Origin: Candidatus Bathyarchaeota archaeon
GTDB taxonomy: Archaea; Thermoproteota; Bathyarchaeia; RBG-16-48-13; JAGTRE01
Direction: 5' to 3'
Assembly (NCBI GenBank): GCA_018396415.1
Contig: JAGTRE010000004.1
Location: 85,380 to 135,338, forward strand
Length of the DNA stretch: 49,959 nucleotides
Both the position numbers and the translations under genes were made by a program. Shown one piece after another: positions 8,288 through 17,419 of this stretch (position 1 is its first letter; each line of letters begins with the position of its first letter). The notes below the pieces were generated by a model. The model saw only the letters and a program-made list of their open reading frames with translations. It was not told the DNA's origin and searched no databases.

Positions 8288-9394
8288 TTAGAATGCGTTT
8301 AGTGGAAAACGAAGTAGCGCTGCAATTCCTCCTATGTTCCATAACTTTTCGCCAGCTTCATGTTCCATGCTTACAATAACCACTCTGCCTCGCCGTTTCT
8401 CTGTTGTCCGCATTAAATCTTCTAGTCTTCGTCGTTCTTCATCTTGGGCTTCTCTGAGAAGCCTGTCGACGACAAGTAATAATTCCACGGCTCCGTATTC
8501 GACTGCTTTTTCAACATCATTAAAACCAAAGGCAACAGCACCTCCCGAGCCAAGTCGGGCGAAAACTTCTTCGACTAATCGAGTTTCCTCGTTAGCTCTA
8601 ACATGTTCCGCCGCATGTGTCAGGATGCCGCACCTCAAGGCTTCATAGATTCCTGCCACACCAGCACTGCTTACGCTTCCAACGCTGACAACATGTTTTG
8701 CCAGTTCGGGAAAATTTTCTGTTAAGTATTTAACGAACTCATTTTTGACATGACCGGGTCCGACGATGGCAATTGATCCATTGGTCTCATTTCGAGCAGC
8801 AAGTAAACTTGTGGCAGCTAAATGGAAGAAATTAACAAGTACCCCTGCCCGCTTTTCCGCCTCGAGTTTCCCTGGAAGTCCAACTTCAATTTCCGTTTTA
8901 ATATTAAAGCCATAATGACGGAGTATGGCTACGCAACATTCTCCGTAATTAATAGCTGCCACAACAATCGGAGTGACGGGGGTTTCACATGCCCTTTTAA
9001 GTCTCTTAAGTTGATATTCAAACCACTCTTTCTTTATAATGGTAAGCGGTTTTCCTGTGATGATATTGATTGTATGATAGGCGCCCTTCGCACTCACCTC
9101 TTCCGGTGTCTCAGTAATTATGCCTTTAACACGGAGTCTGTCAGTTTGGCGGTCAAATGTTACATCTTTAACTCTAATCCTAAGAAAAACAGGAATCCTT
9201 CTGCCCTTCGTTGGGCGGAGACCAATTCCTTCAGGTTTAACTTCCCGCGTTGTTTTTGCATAAATTTCATCGTTCTCCGTGATAACGTTATACAAATGCC
9301 ATAAGTCATCTAAGTTTTCTGGAAGTAATTTGATCTCACCCTTTTTTAAGTCGGTTTTTAATATCTTCAGCACTTGGCACACTCCAATTTCCAA
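8288..9394 (-). CDS. pelA: Pelota (Dom34) mRNA surveillance factor
   Basis: The 368-aa protein has the eRF1-like three-domain layout: an N-terminal Sm-like domain (about 1-130, with KPEGIGLRPTKGRR), a central domain (about 135-265) lacking the peptide-release GGQ, and a C-terminal L7Ae-like domain (about 270-368). Pelota splits stalled ribosomes with ABCE1 in no-go decay and, in archaea, can stand in for Hbs1-type rescue with aEF1A. The gene converges on the radical SAM gene. Confidence 0.93.
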   Translation of the reverse strand: MEIGVCQVLKILKTDLKKGEIKLLPENLDDLWHLYNVITENDEIYAKTTREVKPEGIGLRPTKGRRIPVFLRIRVKDVTFDRQTDRLRVKGIITETPEEVSAKGAYHTINIITGKPLTIIKKEWFEYQLKRLKRACETPVTPIVVAAINYGECCVAILRHYGFNIKTEIEVGLPGKLEAEKRAGVLVNFFHLAATSLLAARNETNGSIAIVGPGHVKNEFVKYLTENFPELAKHVVSVGSVSSAGVAGIYEALRCGILTHAAEHVRANEETRLVEEVFARLGSGGAVAFGFNDVEKAVEYGAVELLLVVDRLLREAQDEERRRLEDLMRTTEKRRGRVVIVSMEHEAGEKLWNIGGIAALLRFPLNAF

Positions 9395-9499
9395 TGGGTT
9401 ACCTGGGACTACAAGCGTCCGACATTATTCTCATCTAAAAACTTTATGGAATATTTGGCGGCACGTTAAAATTTACTTTGAGGATTAACAAGATTATTC

Positions 9500-9973
9500 A
9501 TGAATATTGTTATGAGAACAGTCTCTTTAAAGGGAAACTTAGTCATCCGCACAATTAAAACTAGGGATATGCCAAGGATATACGAAATTGAGCGGTTATC
9601 ATTTAAGGAGCCTTATCCTCCAGCCTATCTTGATGACCTCGCATCTTATGCCTCTGACACATTTCTCGTGGTTGAAGAAAACAGCCAAGTGTTAGGTTAC
9701 GTAATAGCAACAATTGAGGCTAATTATTTAGGGCACATTATCTCCATAGCAGTTCATCCTGAACATAGAAGAAAAGGTCTTGGAAAACTATTGATGAAGA
9801 ACATTATTGATCTTCTTGCTCGAAAAGGCGTTTCAACTATTCGTCTTGAAGTTAGGAGGGGTAATGTTGTTGCACAGAGATTATACAAAAAATTCGGGTT
9901 TAACTTGGCATATGTTATAGGAGGCTATTACAGTGATGGAGAGGATGCATTAGTATTTTTAAAAAATCTATAG
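9500..9973 (+). CDS. GNAT N-terminal protein acetyltransferase (Ard1/RimI type)
   Basis: The acetyl-CoA binding motif is seen as IAVHPEHRRKGLGKLLM (Q/RxxGxG/A) near residues 90-106, followed by motif B RLEVRRGNVVAQRLYKKFGF. Length (157 aa) and the YYSDGEDALVF ending match archaeal N-alpha-acetyltransferases, which modify many cytosolic N-termini. It is divergently arranged from pelA with about 105 bp between the starts. The first residues (before LVIRTIKTRDM) are poorly conserved, so the true start may be internal. Confidence 0.83.
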   Translation: MNIVMRTVSLKGNLVIRTIKTRDMPRIYEIERLSFKEPYPPAYLDDLASYASDTFLVVEENSQVLGYVIATIEANYLGHIISIAVHPEHRRKGLGKLLMKNIIDLLARKGVSTIRLEVRRGNVVAQRLYKKFGFNLAYVIGGYYSDGEDALVFLKNL

Positions 9974-10146
9974 ATTCAATAAAGATGTAAAGGGCGGATG
10001 CCTTGTACATTCTGCTATTATTAGAATTTGAACAGTTTATATTGCATATAATTTAGAGAACTGAAGTAGGCAGGATATAAGGGTAAGGGTTTATACCTTT
10101 TATTAGTTGGTTAAGATATTTTGGTTAACGATTTGGGCGTCAAGAT

Positions 10147-12546
10147 ATGTCTGTAATTAAATTTTGGCTTCTAGACATCAACTACGAAATAGTAAACGGT
10201 ACTCCTGAAATTCGTTTATGGGGCATCGATGATAGCGGAGAAAGAGTTCTCGTAATTGATCGTAACTTTGTTCCTTATTTTTACCTTCAATTAAAGGCTG
10301 AGGCCGATCCTGAGGAAGTTATTAGAGAAGCGCTAGCTCAAAAAACCTCGTTCCCTTTAATTTTGGATGTAAATAGAGTCGAAATGAAGTTTTTCGGAAA
10401 ACCAGTTAAATCACTAAAAGTAAACATTAAAAATCCAGATGTAGCGACAAAATATGCCGCTGCACTGGCAAAACTTCCTGGAGTTTCCGATCACCTCGAA
10501 GACGACATACGGTATTCCTCTCAATATATGATCTGTAACGATGTAACCCCATGTGAATGGCATGAGGTTCAAGTGGAAGAGATTAAAGAAAAGCCGAATG
10601 CACGAGTCGACAAGGTTTACCTTGCAAAACAAACACCAAAAACTGTCAAAGGGGCGGTGGCACCGCCCAAGTTACGGATTCTTGCTTTTTCAATACTCTG
10701 CTGTAGTAAGGTTGGATCAGCCAAACCAGATCGGGACCCGGTAATTATAATTTCTGCTGCTACTAATACTGGTGAATTTAAACAATTCGTTGCGAAGGAT
10801 TTCGAAGATAAGCCAGTACTTCAAGCTTTCACTAACTTGATTCAAGATTTTGATCCTGATATAATCGTTGGGTATGGAGCAAACCGTCAAGACTGGCCCT
10901 ATCTGATTGAACGATGTAAATACCTCGGGGTTCCTATTTTAGTTGGTCGATCTGAAACAGAACCGCATACCAGTGTTTATGGACATATTTCAATTACAGG
11001 GAGAGCGAACGTTGATCTCTATGACTTTGCTGAGGACATTACTGATGTTAAAGTGAAAACCCTTGAGAATATTGCAGATTTTCTCGGCGTTATGGATTTA
11101 AAAAAGCGCACTTTAGTTAAAGATGTTGAAATTCCGGTTTATTGGGATGAACCGAATAAACGTTCTATATTGATGAAGTTCTCGAAAGAAAACACCCAAA
11201 GCATCTTAGGCATTTCTGATGTTATGTTGGACTTTGCTATACAATTAGCAAGTCTAATTAGTTTTCCATTGGACTATGCTGGGGCTGCCGCTGTCGGTTT
11301 TAGAGTTGAAGGCTATCTTATGCGTCAAGCGCATATACTCGGTGAACTAATCCCGCGTAGAATCGAACAACCATACTTTCCATATAAGGGGGCGGTGGTT
11401 CTTGAGCCAAAGCCTGGGATTCATGAGAATGTTTCTGTTCTCGACTTTAAGGCTATGTATCCAAACATTATGATTGCAAATAACATTTCTCCGGACACTT
11501 ATATCCCACCGGGAGAGCCGGAGCCAAAATGCGGAATTTATACTGCACCTGAGGTTAAACACCGCTTCCGCAGGGAACCCCCAGGCTTTTATAAACGAGC
11601 TTTAGCAAACTTAATCTCCATTAGAGATGAAATACGAGTAAAACTGAAGGAACTAAGTCCCAAGAGTCCTGAGTATCGCATCCTTGATGCAAGACAACGT
11701 GCGATTAAGGTTATCACTAACGCTTGTTATGGTTATGCTGGCTGGATTGGAGCTAGATGGTATCTTAAACCGGTTGCTGAAGCCACGAGTGCTTGGGGTA
11801 GACGCGTCATCCTGAGTACTGTTGAGTTAGCTAAAAAACTTGGTCTTGAAGTAATTTACGGTGATACTGACAGCGTTTTTGTTAAGTACGAGCCGAAGAA
11901 AATTGAAGAGCTCTCGCGAGCGATTAATAAACAGTTCGGCTTGGAAGTAAAACCTGACGAAATCTATGTTCGAATTCTATTTACAGAGGCTAAGAAACGA
12001 TATTGCGGTTTGTTACCTGATGGAAGGTTGGACATTGTTGGCTTAGAAGTCGTTCGTGGGGACTGGGCTAATGTAGCAAAGGACATTCAAGAACATGTCC
12101 TTGAAATTATTTTGAAAGGAGGGTCGCCAAGCGACGCTATTAAAGTCGTTCGCAATTATATTACCAATTTTAGGGAGAAGAAGTTCCCCTACCATGACTT
12201 AATCATTTGGAAGACTCTAACAATGCCTTTAGAGGATTACAAGGTGCGGGCTCCACATGTTGAGGCGGCTAAGATCTTAATGAAAGCCGGCTGGAAACTA
12301 ACCCTCGGAGATAAAATTGGGTATGTCATCACAAAGGGAGCTGGAAAGCTATACGACAAAGTGAAGCCTTACACCTTGGCAACTTACGATGAAGTTGACC
12401 TTGACTACTATGTTACAAACCAAATTGTTCCAGCTGTCCTTAGAATCCTTGAAATATTCAATGTGAAAAAAGAAGCTATTCTCGTAGAGGCTAAGCCTAA
12501 GTCGCTTGACGAGTTTACGGGAGCAAAAAATAATGCTGGTCGTTAA
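10147..12546 (+). CDS. polB: Family B DNA polymerase with degenerate 3'-5' exonuclease motifs
   Basis: The 799-aa replicative-type polymerase has intact polymerase motifs: A with DFKAMYP (about 433), B with RAIKVITNACYGYAG (about 520) and C with YGDTDSVF (about 571). The exonuclease domain is recognisable but its catalytic positions are altered. At the exo I position the usual DxE is FSI-L (LAFSILCC, about 178-185), exo II retains only D (NRQDWPYL), and exo III YxxxD is FSKEN. DNA synthesis should be intact and proofreading is probably lost (inference). A TATA-like TTATACCTTTTA lies near 10091. It is convergent with dnaG. Confidence 0.9.
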   Translation: MSVIKFWLLDINYEIVNGTPEIRLWGIDDSGERVLVIDRNFVPYFYLQLKAEADPEEVIREALAQKTSFPLILDVNRVEMKFFGKPVKSLKVNIKNPDVATKYAAALAKLPGVSDHLEDDIRYSSQYMICNDVTPCEWHEVQVEEIKEKPNARVDKVYLAKQTPKTVKGAVAPPKLRILAFSILCCSKVGSAKPDRDPVIIISAATNTGEFKQFVAKDFEDKPVLQAFTNLIQDFDPDIIVGYGANRQDWPYLIERCKYLGVPILVGRSETEPHTSVYGHISITGRANVDLYDFAEDITDVKVKTLENIADFLGVMDLKKRTLVKDVEIPVYWDEPNKRSILMKFSKENTQSILGISDVMLDFAIQLASLISFPLDYAGAAAVGFRVEGYLMRQAHILGELIPRRIEQPYFPYKGAVVLEPKPGIHENVSVLDFKAMYPNIMIANNISPDTYIPPGEPEPKCGIYTAPEVKHRFRREPPGFYKRALANLISIRDEIRVKLKELSPKSPEYRILDARQRAIKVITNACYGYAGWIGARWYLKPVAEATSAWGRRVILSTVELAKKLGLEVIYGDTDSVFVKYEPKKIEELSRAINKQFGLEVKPDEIYVRILFTEAKKRYCGLLPDGRLDIVGLEVVRGDWANVAKDIQEHVLEIILKGGSPSDAIKVVRNYITNFREKKFPYHDLIIWKTLTMPLEDYKVRAPHVEAAKILMKAGWKLTLGDKIGYVITKGAGKLYDKVKPYTLATYDEVDLDYYVTNQIVPAVLRILEIFNVKKEAILVEAKPKSLDEFTGAKNNAGR

Positions 12547-12576
12547 AAGTTTTAGTTTGTAAGGCGTTTGCAATAT

Positions 12577-13779
12577 CTAATCTATCTTTGCATTTTTCTC
12601 TTCTTGGATTTCCTCGGAGCAAATATCTGTGAATGTTAATAATCGAAGATGAACCGGGCGCTTTGCAACATCTGAGATTCGATCTGCTATAATGTATTTA
12701 ACTCCTCGCTCGCTTGCTATGTCAACTAACCTTTGAGTAATAACTCCATCAAAAATTACGAAATATGCATTATCTATGTGGCGTAGCTTCTCAGCAAGTT
12801 CGCTGACTGGTAGCCTGGCGAGCAACTCCGTCTTTTCATTTAGGATAATGGCTTCTAGGGTTCCCTTAAGTTCGGTTACTGCGTCGATAACTGCCTTAGG
12901 CATGTAGAGTTTTCTTTTTACCTCACGTACATGTCTCGGGTATCTAATTCTTTCTTCGCGGATTTGCTCAAGTGGAACTTTATCTCGGAGAGCTTTGAAG
13001 ATTTCCTTAGGAGTTAGCTCCTCTACTTCTTTTCCCTGAGGTGCTCGTGCGATGAAGTCTATATCTGCAACTTGTAACAATTCCTTCAGGATTAAATCAC
13101 CACCTCGGTCACCGTCAAGGAATACTGTAACCTCTTTATCTTTACATAATTTGATGATTGTTTCGGGAATTTTTGCACCTTCAATGGCGATTACATTCCT
13201 AAATCCACACTTTAATAGGTTGATGACGTCGGCTCTACCTTCAACAACGATAATTGAGTTTGCTGAACCTATTTCTGGTCCAGCAGGAAGTCCCTCTGGA
13301 CCGAAACTAATCACTTCCGCGGGTTTCAGTGACTCAAAGACTTCCCGAATTACTTCATCAGTGCTGGGAACCGACTCCATGATCCATTTTTGGAGAATTT
13401 CTTTGGCTCTTGCAATTACTGCTTTACGTTTTACATCACGTACATCATCAATTTTCTCCAAGGTTGCTTTCGCCTCATAAGGTCCGATGCGATCTACGCT
13501 TTCAATCGCGGCAGCAATTATCGATGTAGAAGTTCGATCTAGGCTTGATGGAATGATTATTTGACCTTGGGTCTTACCCTGCTTGGTCGTCATTTCGATT
13601 TCAATTCGACCAATTCGACCAGTTTTCTGAAGTTCTCGAAGGTCAAGGTCTGGGCCAAAAATTCCCTCGGTCTGACCGAAAATCGCACCTATAACGTCTG
13701 GTTTCTCGACAACTCCGTTAACTTCAAATTTTGTATAAATAACATACTTTGTAGTTGTAGTTAATTGTGAATCTGACAT
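12577..13779 (-). CDS. dnaG: DnaG-type primase (archaeal)
   Basis: This 400-aa Toprim-domain protein matches archaeal DnaG. The conserved N-terminus is TKYVIYTKFEVNGVVEKPDVIGAIFGQTEG (read in pieces), Toprim has VVEGRADVINLL (catalytic E, near 177) and FLDGDRGG (DxD, near 220), and there is a C-terminal domain without the bacterial zinc finger. In archaea DnaG makes short primers in vitro and associates with the exosome. The gene lies convergent to polB and upstream of no obvious exosome gene here. Confidence 0.93.
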   Translation of the reverse strand: MSDSQLTTTTKYVIYTKFEVNGVVEKPDVIGAIFGQTEGIFGPDLDLRELQKTGRIGRIEIEMTTKQGKTQGQIIIPSSLDRTSTSIIAAAIESVDRIGPYEAKATLEKIDDVRDVKRKAVIARAKEILQKWIMESVPSTDEVIREVFESLKPAEVISFGPEGLPAGPEIGSANSIIVVEGRADVINLLKCGFRNVIAIEGAKIPETIIKLCKDKEVTVFLDGDRGGDLILKELLQVADIDFIARAPQGKEVEELTPKEIFKALRDKVPLEQIREERIRYPRHVREVKRKLYMPKAVIDAVTELKGTLEAIILNEKTELLARLPVSELAEKLRHIDNAYFVIFDGVITQRLVDIASERGVKYIIADRISDVAKRPVHLRLLTFTDICSEEIQEEKNAKID

Positions 13780-13872
13780 TTATTTCCCTCCATTTTAGGA
13801 TAAGTGTGATCCTCAAACATTGCGGATCTGTCAATAAAAAGATTTGTCTTTCATGCGAAAATTATATGGGCA

Positions 13873-14289
13873 TTAAATTTTTCTATCTCTTGCCATTAAC
13901 TTCAACTTTTCGATATAAGAAGCCAACCCCTCAACATCCTTAACATCACGTTTAATTAAACTGCCAATTTCTTTCCAGAAGTGCAAGTTAGGTTCCGCGT
14001 TTAAGCCCTGTAAATATTGAGTGATGGTACGGGAGAGCTGGGCCCCTCGGTGATCAAAATCGGTTAGAATGATTATTTCTATTCCTTGACATTCCTCAGC
14101 TAGGAAGTCGTATAGTGGTTTGCAAGAAGCCTTCACGCAAATTACTCGCCCTGTTATTCCTAACTTTTGCAAAGTTAAAGCATCTTTTTTCCCCTCTACA
14201 ATGATCGGTACTCCTTTAGAACTTTCTTCAGCTAAACGATCGATTAGAGAGGTCAGTTCTTCAAGTCTTCGCTGACAACTATTACTCAA
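13873..14289 (-). CDS. Small Toprim-domain protein
   Basis: The protein is 138 aa, almost entirely a Toprim fold, with IIVEGKKDALTLQKLG (catalytic Glu) near residue 30 and ILTDFDHRGAQL (DxD) near 76. Related archaeal proteins resemble the RNase M5/primase Toprim family. The natural substrate is not known. It is followed on the same strand by dnaG, 93 bp downstream, and preceded by tyrS with 29 bp between, so it may share a transcript with either. Confidence 0.8.
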   Translation of the reverse strand: MSNSCQRRLEELTSLIDRLAEESSKGVPIIVEGKKDALTLQKLGITGRVICVKASCKPLYDFLAEECQGIEIIILTDFDHRGAQLSRTITQYLQGLNAEPNLHFWKEIGSLIKRDVKDVEGLASYIEKLKLMARDRKI

Positions 14290-14318
14290 TTTGCAACGCC
14301 CTAACCTTATAAAATTCT

Positions 14319-15407
14319 TTAGCGAGTAACTTCAATTCTCATCATATTTTCCAAAGGGTCTGGGTGCCGCTGGAAATATTCTCGAACCGGAGTTAAAAGT
14401 TTCACCAACGCTTCCGTTACCCCATTTTTCAAGTCAAGAGGATGTATCTTTCCATTTCTATAGGCTGTTTCTAATTCTTGATAGTTATTAAAGGTAATTG
14501 GTCCTCCATATTTGGGTAATCTTGCCACATCTAATGGTAGATTTGCTGGGAAGACAACGTGGCGTGCAATCTCTAAAACCGGATTGCCTTGAATCTCCTT
14601 AGGCGGGCAATAGGCATTTTGAATTTTCAGTCTAATTGTATCTGGAGAATCGTGGATGTAAATGCAATCAACAGGAACGCTTTTGGACATTTTTGAACTT
14701 ATCTGGGCGTTTATATCCGAATTTTCATCGAATTGCAATTTCTCCTTCTTCTTGGGACCGCTGAGACCCATTAGAAGTGGCGTATGGACACAAATAGGTT
14801 TCATACGGTTATGTTTTTCCGCGATGTCTCTGGCTAACATATGAGCTTTTCGCTGGTCTATTCCAGCACATGCGACATCAAGTTCCATTTGAAAAATGTC
14901 TGCTACTTGCATGCATGGGTAGTAAACCCAAGCGGTTTCAACGTCAACCAAACTCATTTCACGCCCCATTATAGGCAAAGCTCTCCATGTTCGTTGGAGT
15001 GATGCGCTCTTTGCGATCCTAATGACTTTCTCCCAATAGGAAACGTCTTTGACTAAATCTGATGCCCAAAGATACTTTACACGGTTTGGATTTATTCCAA
15101 GAGCGGTAAAACAATGCTTAAAGTATTCTCCGGCGATTCTAATTTTTTCCATCTCGCCTCCAAGTTTATTATTTATCCATGAGTGCCAATCTGCTAGAAA
15201 AATAATGAATTCAAAATTCGCATCAATCATGTTTTTTATTTTTGTACCACAAACAAGTCCCATTCCTAAATGCATTAGACCAGAGCATTCGAACCCCCAG
15301 TAAGCTCGTGGCTTCTGTTTTGTTTCCAATAGGGTTTTTAGTTCAGTTATTGTTACAATCTCCGCTGTATTTTTAGTGACTAGCTCTAGTCTTGTTTCGA
15401 CATCCAA
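14319..15407 (-). CDS. tyrS: Tyrosyl-tRNA synthetase
   Basis: The enzyme charges tRNA-Tyr. This class I synthetase has a HIGH-like HLGMG near residue 46, the tyrosine pocket segment YYPCMQVADIFQMELDVACAGIDQRKAHMLARD, and KMSKS as SSKMSKS near 238. The length of 362 aa is typical of archaeal TyrRS without an extra C-terminal domain. It stands downstream of the structured-RNA locus and the phenylalanyl synthetase genes on the same strand. Confidence 0.95.
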   Translation of the reverse strand: MDVETRLELVTKNTAEIVTITELKTLLETKQKPRAYWGFECSGLMHLGMGLVCGTKIKNMIDANFEFIIFLADWHSWINNKLGGEMEKIRIAGEYFKHCFTALGINPNRVKYLWASDLVKDVSYWEKVIRIAKSASLQRTWRALPIMGREMSLVDVETAWVYYPCMQVADIFQMELDVACAGIDQRKAHMLARDIAEKHNRMKPICVHTPLLMGLSGPKKKEKLQFDENSDINAQISSKMSKSVPVDCIYIHDSPDTIRLKIQNAYCPPKEIQGNPVLEIARHVVFPANLPLDVARLPKYGGPITFNNYQELETAYRNGKIHPLDLKNGVTEALVKLLTPVREYFQRHPDPLENMMRIEVTR

Positions 15408-15478
15408 CCTGTTTTCACCTTATTTTCCCTTTTGATCCAATAAAATATCGGTTATAGTTTAAAGCATTCTATTCGTGT

Positions 15479-15579
15479 CGGCGGGCGTTGTCCCCCATGT
15501 AACTAACGCTTCAACCTCACAGGAGGGCGACGCCCCTCTTAGTTGAGCCCTCTCGTCATGGGGTATTGGACGCCCGCCG
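15479..15579. ncRNA. GC-rich structured RNA element A (unidentified)
   Basis: This lies in the only long gene-free stretch of the window (15408-15748). An outer perfect 10-bp helix pairs 15479-15488 with 15570-15579 (CGGCGGGCGT/ACGCCCGCCG). A second helix pairs CCCCATG 15493-15499 with CATGGGG 15557-15563, and an inner one pairs AACTAA 15501-15506 with TTAGTT 15539-15544. The sequence between the first two helices on the left is TTGT. GC content is well above neighbouring intergenic DNA, which suggests a stable RNA. I cannot assign the strand or a family. I looked for RNase P conserved blocks and did not see them. Confidence 0.5.
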
Positions 15580-15685
15580 CCCGCCGTTGTCCCATGCTTG
15601 GGTAAACCTCTTCTTCATTGGTACGCTACGCGTAAACCTTTGTCGAGGCCGTCATCATGGGCTCCTGTGCGGAGTTCACGGCGGG
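15580..15685. ncRNA. GC-rich structured RNA element B, apparent paralogue of A
   Basis: It directly abuts element A and has the same plan: an outer helix CCCGCCGT 15580-15587 with ACGGCGGG 15678-15685, then the same left-hand internal sequence TTGTCCC, and an inner helix CCCATG 15591-15596 with CATGGG 15656-15661. Between the helices on the right is a further small hairpin (CTCC...GGAG, 15662-15674). Two copies of GTAAACC occur inside. The shared GTTGTCCC...ATG block suggests duplication. Function unknown; an RNase P-, H/ACA- or novel RNA identity is open. Confidence 0.45.
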
Positions 15686-15748
15686 ATTTCAGCTCAACCA
15701 TTTTTCATAGCCAGTAAGATAACAATGAGTTGTTCAGAATTAAACTTT

Positions 15749-17419
15749 TCACACTTTGGTTTTTGCTCCAAAAATTCCATCTAAGTTAATTTCAAAGGCA
15801 ACAACTGGATTTTCAAGCTCAAAATTATTAAGAACCTCGGGATGTATCTCCCCAAGTTTTCCAACTTCCCGTTCTTCATAATAGATAGCTGCAACTCTCC
15901 CAGGAATAAAACTTGGGTGGCTTTTTTCACAAATTCGCCACTTACTAACCCCGAGATTGGTGAGTAGAGCCTCGGTTACCGATTTTATTTCTGTGTAACA
16001 CGCTGTTGGATGAGATGAAACACCGCCAACGTGCAGTTCACGTCTAGTCTTTGTTTCAGTCGTCTCGTCAACTTTTACGACATCAAAAATTTCAAATATT
16101 CTTTGAGGAAAGCTTTCGTGTCGGTTATCCATAAGATTCTTCATTAATCCAGGAAGTAAACTCTCTCGGATCATCGTGTATTCTAATGAAATCGGATTGG
16201 CGAGTTTCACGTGTTCCCCCTCTTCAACTAACATCTTTTGGTAATGCGTTTCTTCATTTGTTAAAATAAAGTTAACAACCTCAGTGAAGCCAAAACCGAT
16301 CATTAGCTGGCGCACTGTTTCAGCAATTTCCTCTATTCTGTGCGGCTGTCCGATAGTCATTGTAGATGGAACTGTAGGCTCTAGCCGATAGTAACCGTAA
16401 CCAATCACTAAATCCTCAATTAAATCAACTTCATGCATAATATCAACACGATACGCTGGAACAATTATTTCAAAGCGATTTCGCCCCTTTTTCTTCACTC
16501 CTAATCTCGCTTTTTGAAGACAATACGCGGCTTCCTTTTCAGAAAACTTGAGACCGATCAGTTTGCTCGCATGGTTAAGCTTCAATTCCATTCTACGTGG
16601 TTCCAAGTTTGGAGTGATCTCAATGTGGTCTGGGTATTTTAGGGAAACGCTTTCTATGGTGCCGCCCATGTCAGCGAATGTTGTTACCAAAATATTCAAA
16701 CTATGAGTAATAGCAGCAACCTCCGGACCAGTAACATCAATGAAGATACTACGCGTATCTTCTGTTATTCGTGTTAAGTTTCCATTTATAATAGGAGGAA
16801 AAGAAAGCACTCGATCAAAACGATCTACAATAATGGGATATCTAGTGGTGTTTTCTACAAGATGGCGGAACTCTATGCCCTTTTCATGTTTTTCCAAGAT
16901 TTCCTTTATACTCATGTTCACATTTTTATCCAATGGAATAAATTGAAAGTTTTCATCTCGAGTAGTATAACTAAATGGTGATTCGACTTTGTCAAGATCA
17001 TGGATTCCAATAGAGGCCTTCCTTCGATTTCGCCCAATAGCCCAATGTAAATCTTCTTGCATATCCATAAGTTCTTTAACTGCTTCTTGATCTAGCTTTA
17101 ACCCCCGGATTACAGCACCGACAATAAATGGTCTAACTCTTGCAACACTTGGATCGACGTTTATTGTGACATTTCCTCGTTTGACTTTGTACTTCGGTAA
17201 CCCAAGTTTTAACTCAATTATGCCTTGGATAGCGCGGGCGATACCAGCGTAACTTGAAAAATCTGGGCGATTTGGATTATACTCGACCTTAACATAGTCT
17301 GGGCCTATCTCCTCAATGTCAAGCCCGAGACGTGGAAGCCATTGCGTCATTTCCTGAATGTTTAACGGCTTCCCTACAAATCGGCTAAATCTCTCTGGGT
17401 AAAGAGTTATTACCGGCGT
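15749..17419 (-). CDS. pheT: Phenylalanyl-tRNA synthetase beta subunit
   Basis: PheT forms a heterotetramer with PheS to charge tRNA-Phe. It has the B1/B3-B4 region, a central B5 domain and a C-terminal synthetase-like domain; FEINLDGIF near the C-terminus is family typical. From ATG 17350 the protein is 533 aa, but the frame continues upstream through PVITLYPERFSRFVGKPL, the conserved archaeal PheT N-terminus. The codon just before PVITL, where ATG is expected, is ACG (17419-17417), with GGAGG at 17432-17428, 8 nt upstream. I therefore annotate 17419 as the start (556 aa): a non-standard ACG start or a single base error. It overlaps the pheS 3' end by 10 bp. Confidence 0.88.
   Translation of the reverse strand, partial: TPVITLYPERFSRFVGKPLNIQEMTQWLPRLGLDIEEIGPDYVKVEYNPNRPDFSSYAGIARAIQGIIELKLGLPKYKVKRGNVTINVDPSVARVRPFIVGAVIRGLKLDQEAVKELMDMQEDLHWAIGRNRRKASIGIHDLDKVESPFSYTTRDENFQFIPLDKNVNMSIKEILEKHEKGIEFRHLVENTTRYPIIVDRFDRVLSFPPIINGNLTRITEDTRSIFIDVTGPEVAAITHSLNILVTTFADMGGTIESVSLKYPDHIEITPNLEPRRMELKLNHASKLIGLKFSEKEAAYCLQKARLGVKKKGRNRFEIIVPAYRVDIMHEVDLIEDLVIGYGYYRLEPTVPSTMTIGQPHRIEEIAETVRQLMIGFGFTEVVNFILTNEETHYQKMLVEEGEHVKLANPISLEYTMIRESLLPGLMKNLMDNRHESFPQRIFEIFDVVKVDETTETKTRRELHVGGVSSHPTACYTEIKSVTEALLTNLGVSKWRICEKSHPSFIPGRVAAIYYEEREVGKLGEIHPEVLNNFELENPVVAFEINLDGIFGAKTKV

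Noticed and set aside
8822-9304. 160-aa plus-strand frame inside pelA
   Set aside because: It is an antisense shadow of a gene with strong family features; similar shadows occur in dnaG, pheT and top6B.
15479-15685. RNase P RNA
   Set aside because: I looked for the conserved P4 blocks on both strands and did not see them, although a divergent minimal type cannot be excluded by eye.
15566-15784. 72-aa open frame across the structured-RNA locus
   Set aside because: It has biased composition typical of GC-rich RNA sequence and overlaps pheT; not protein-like.
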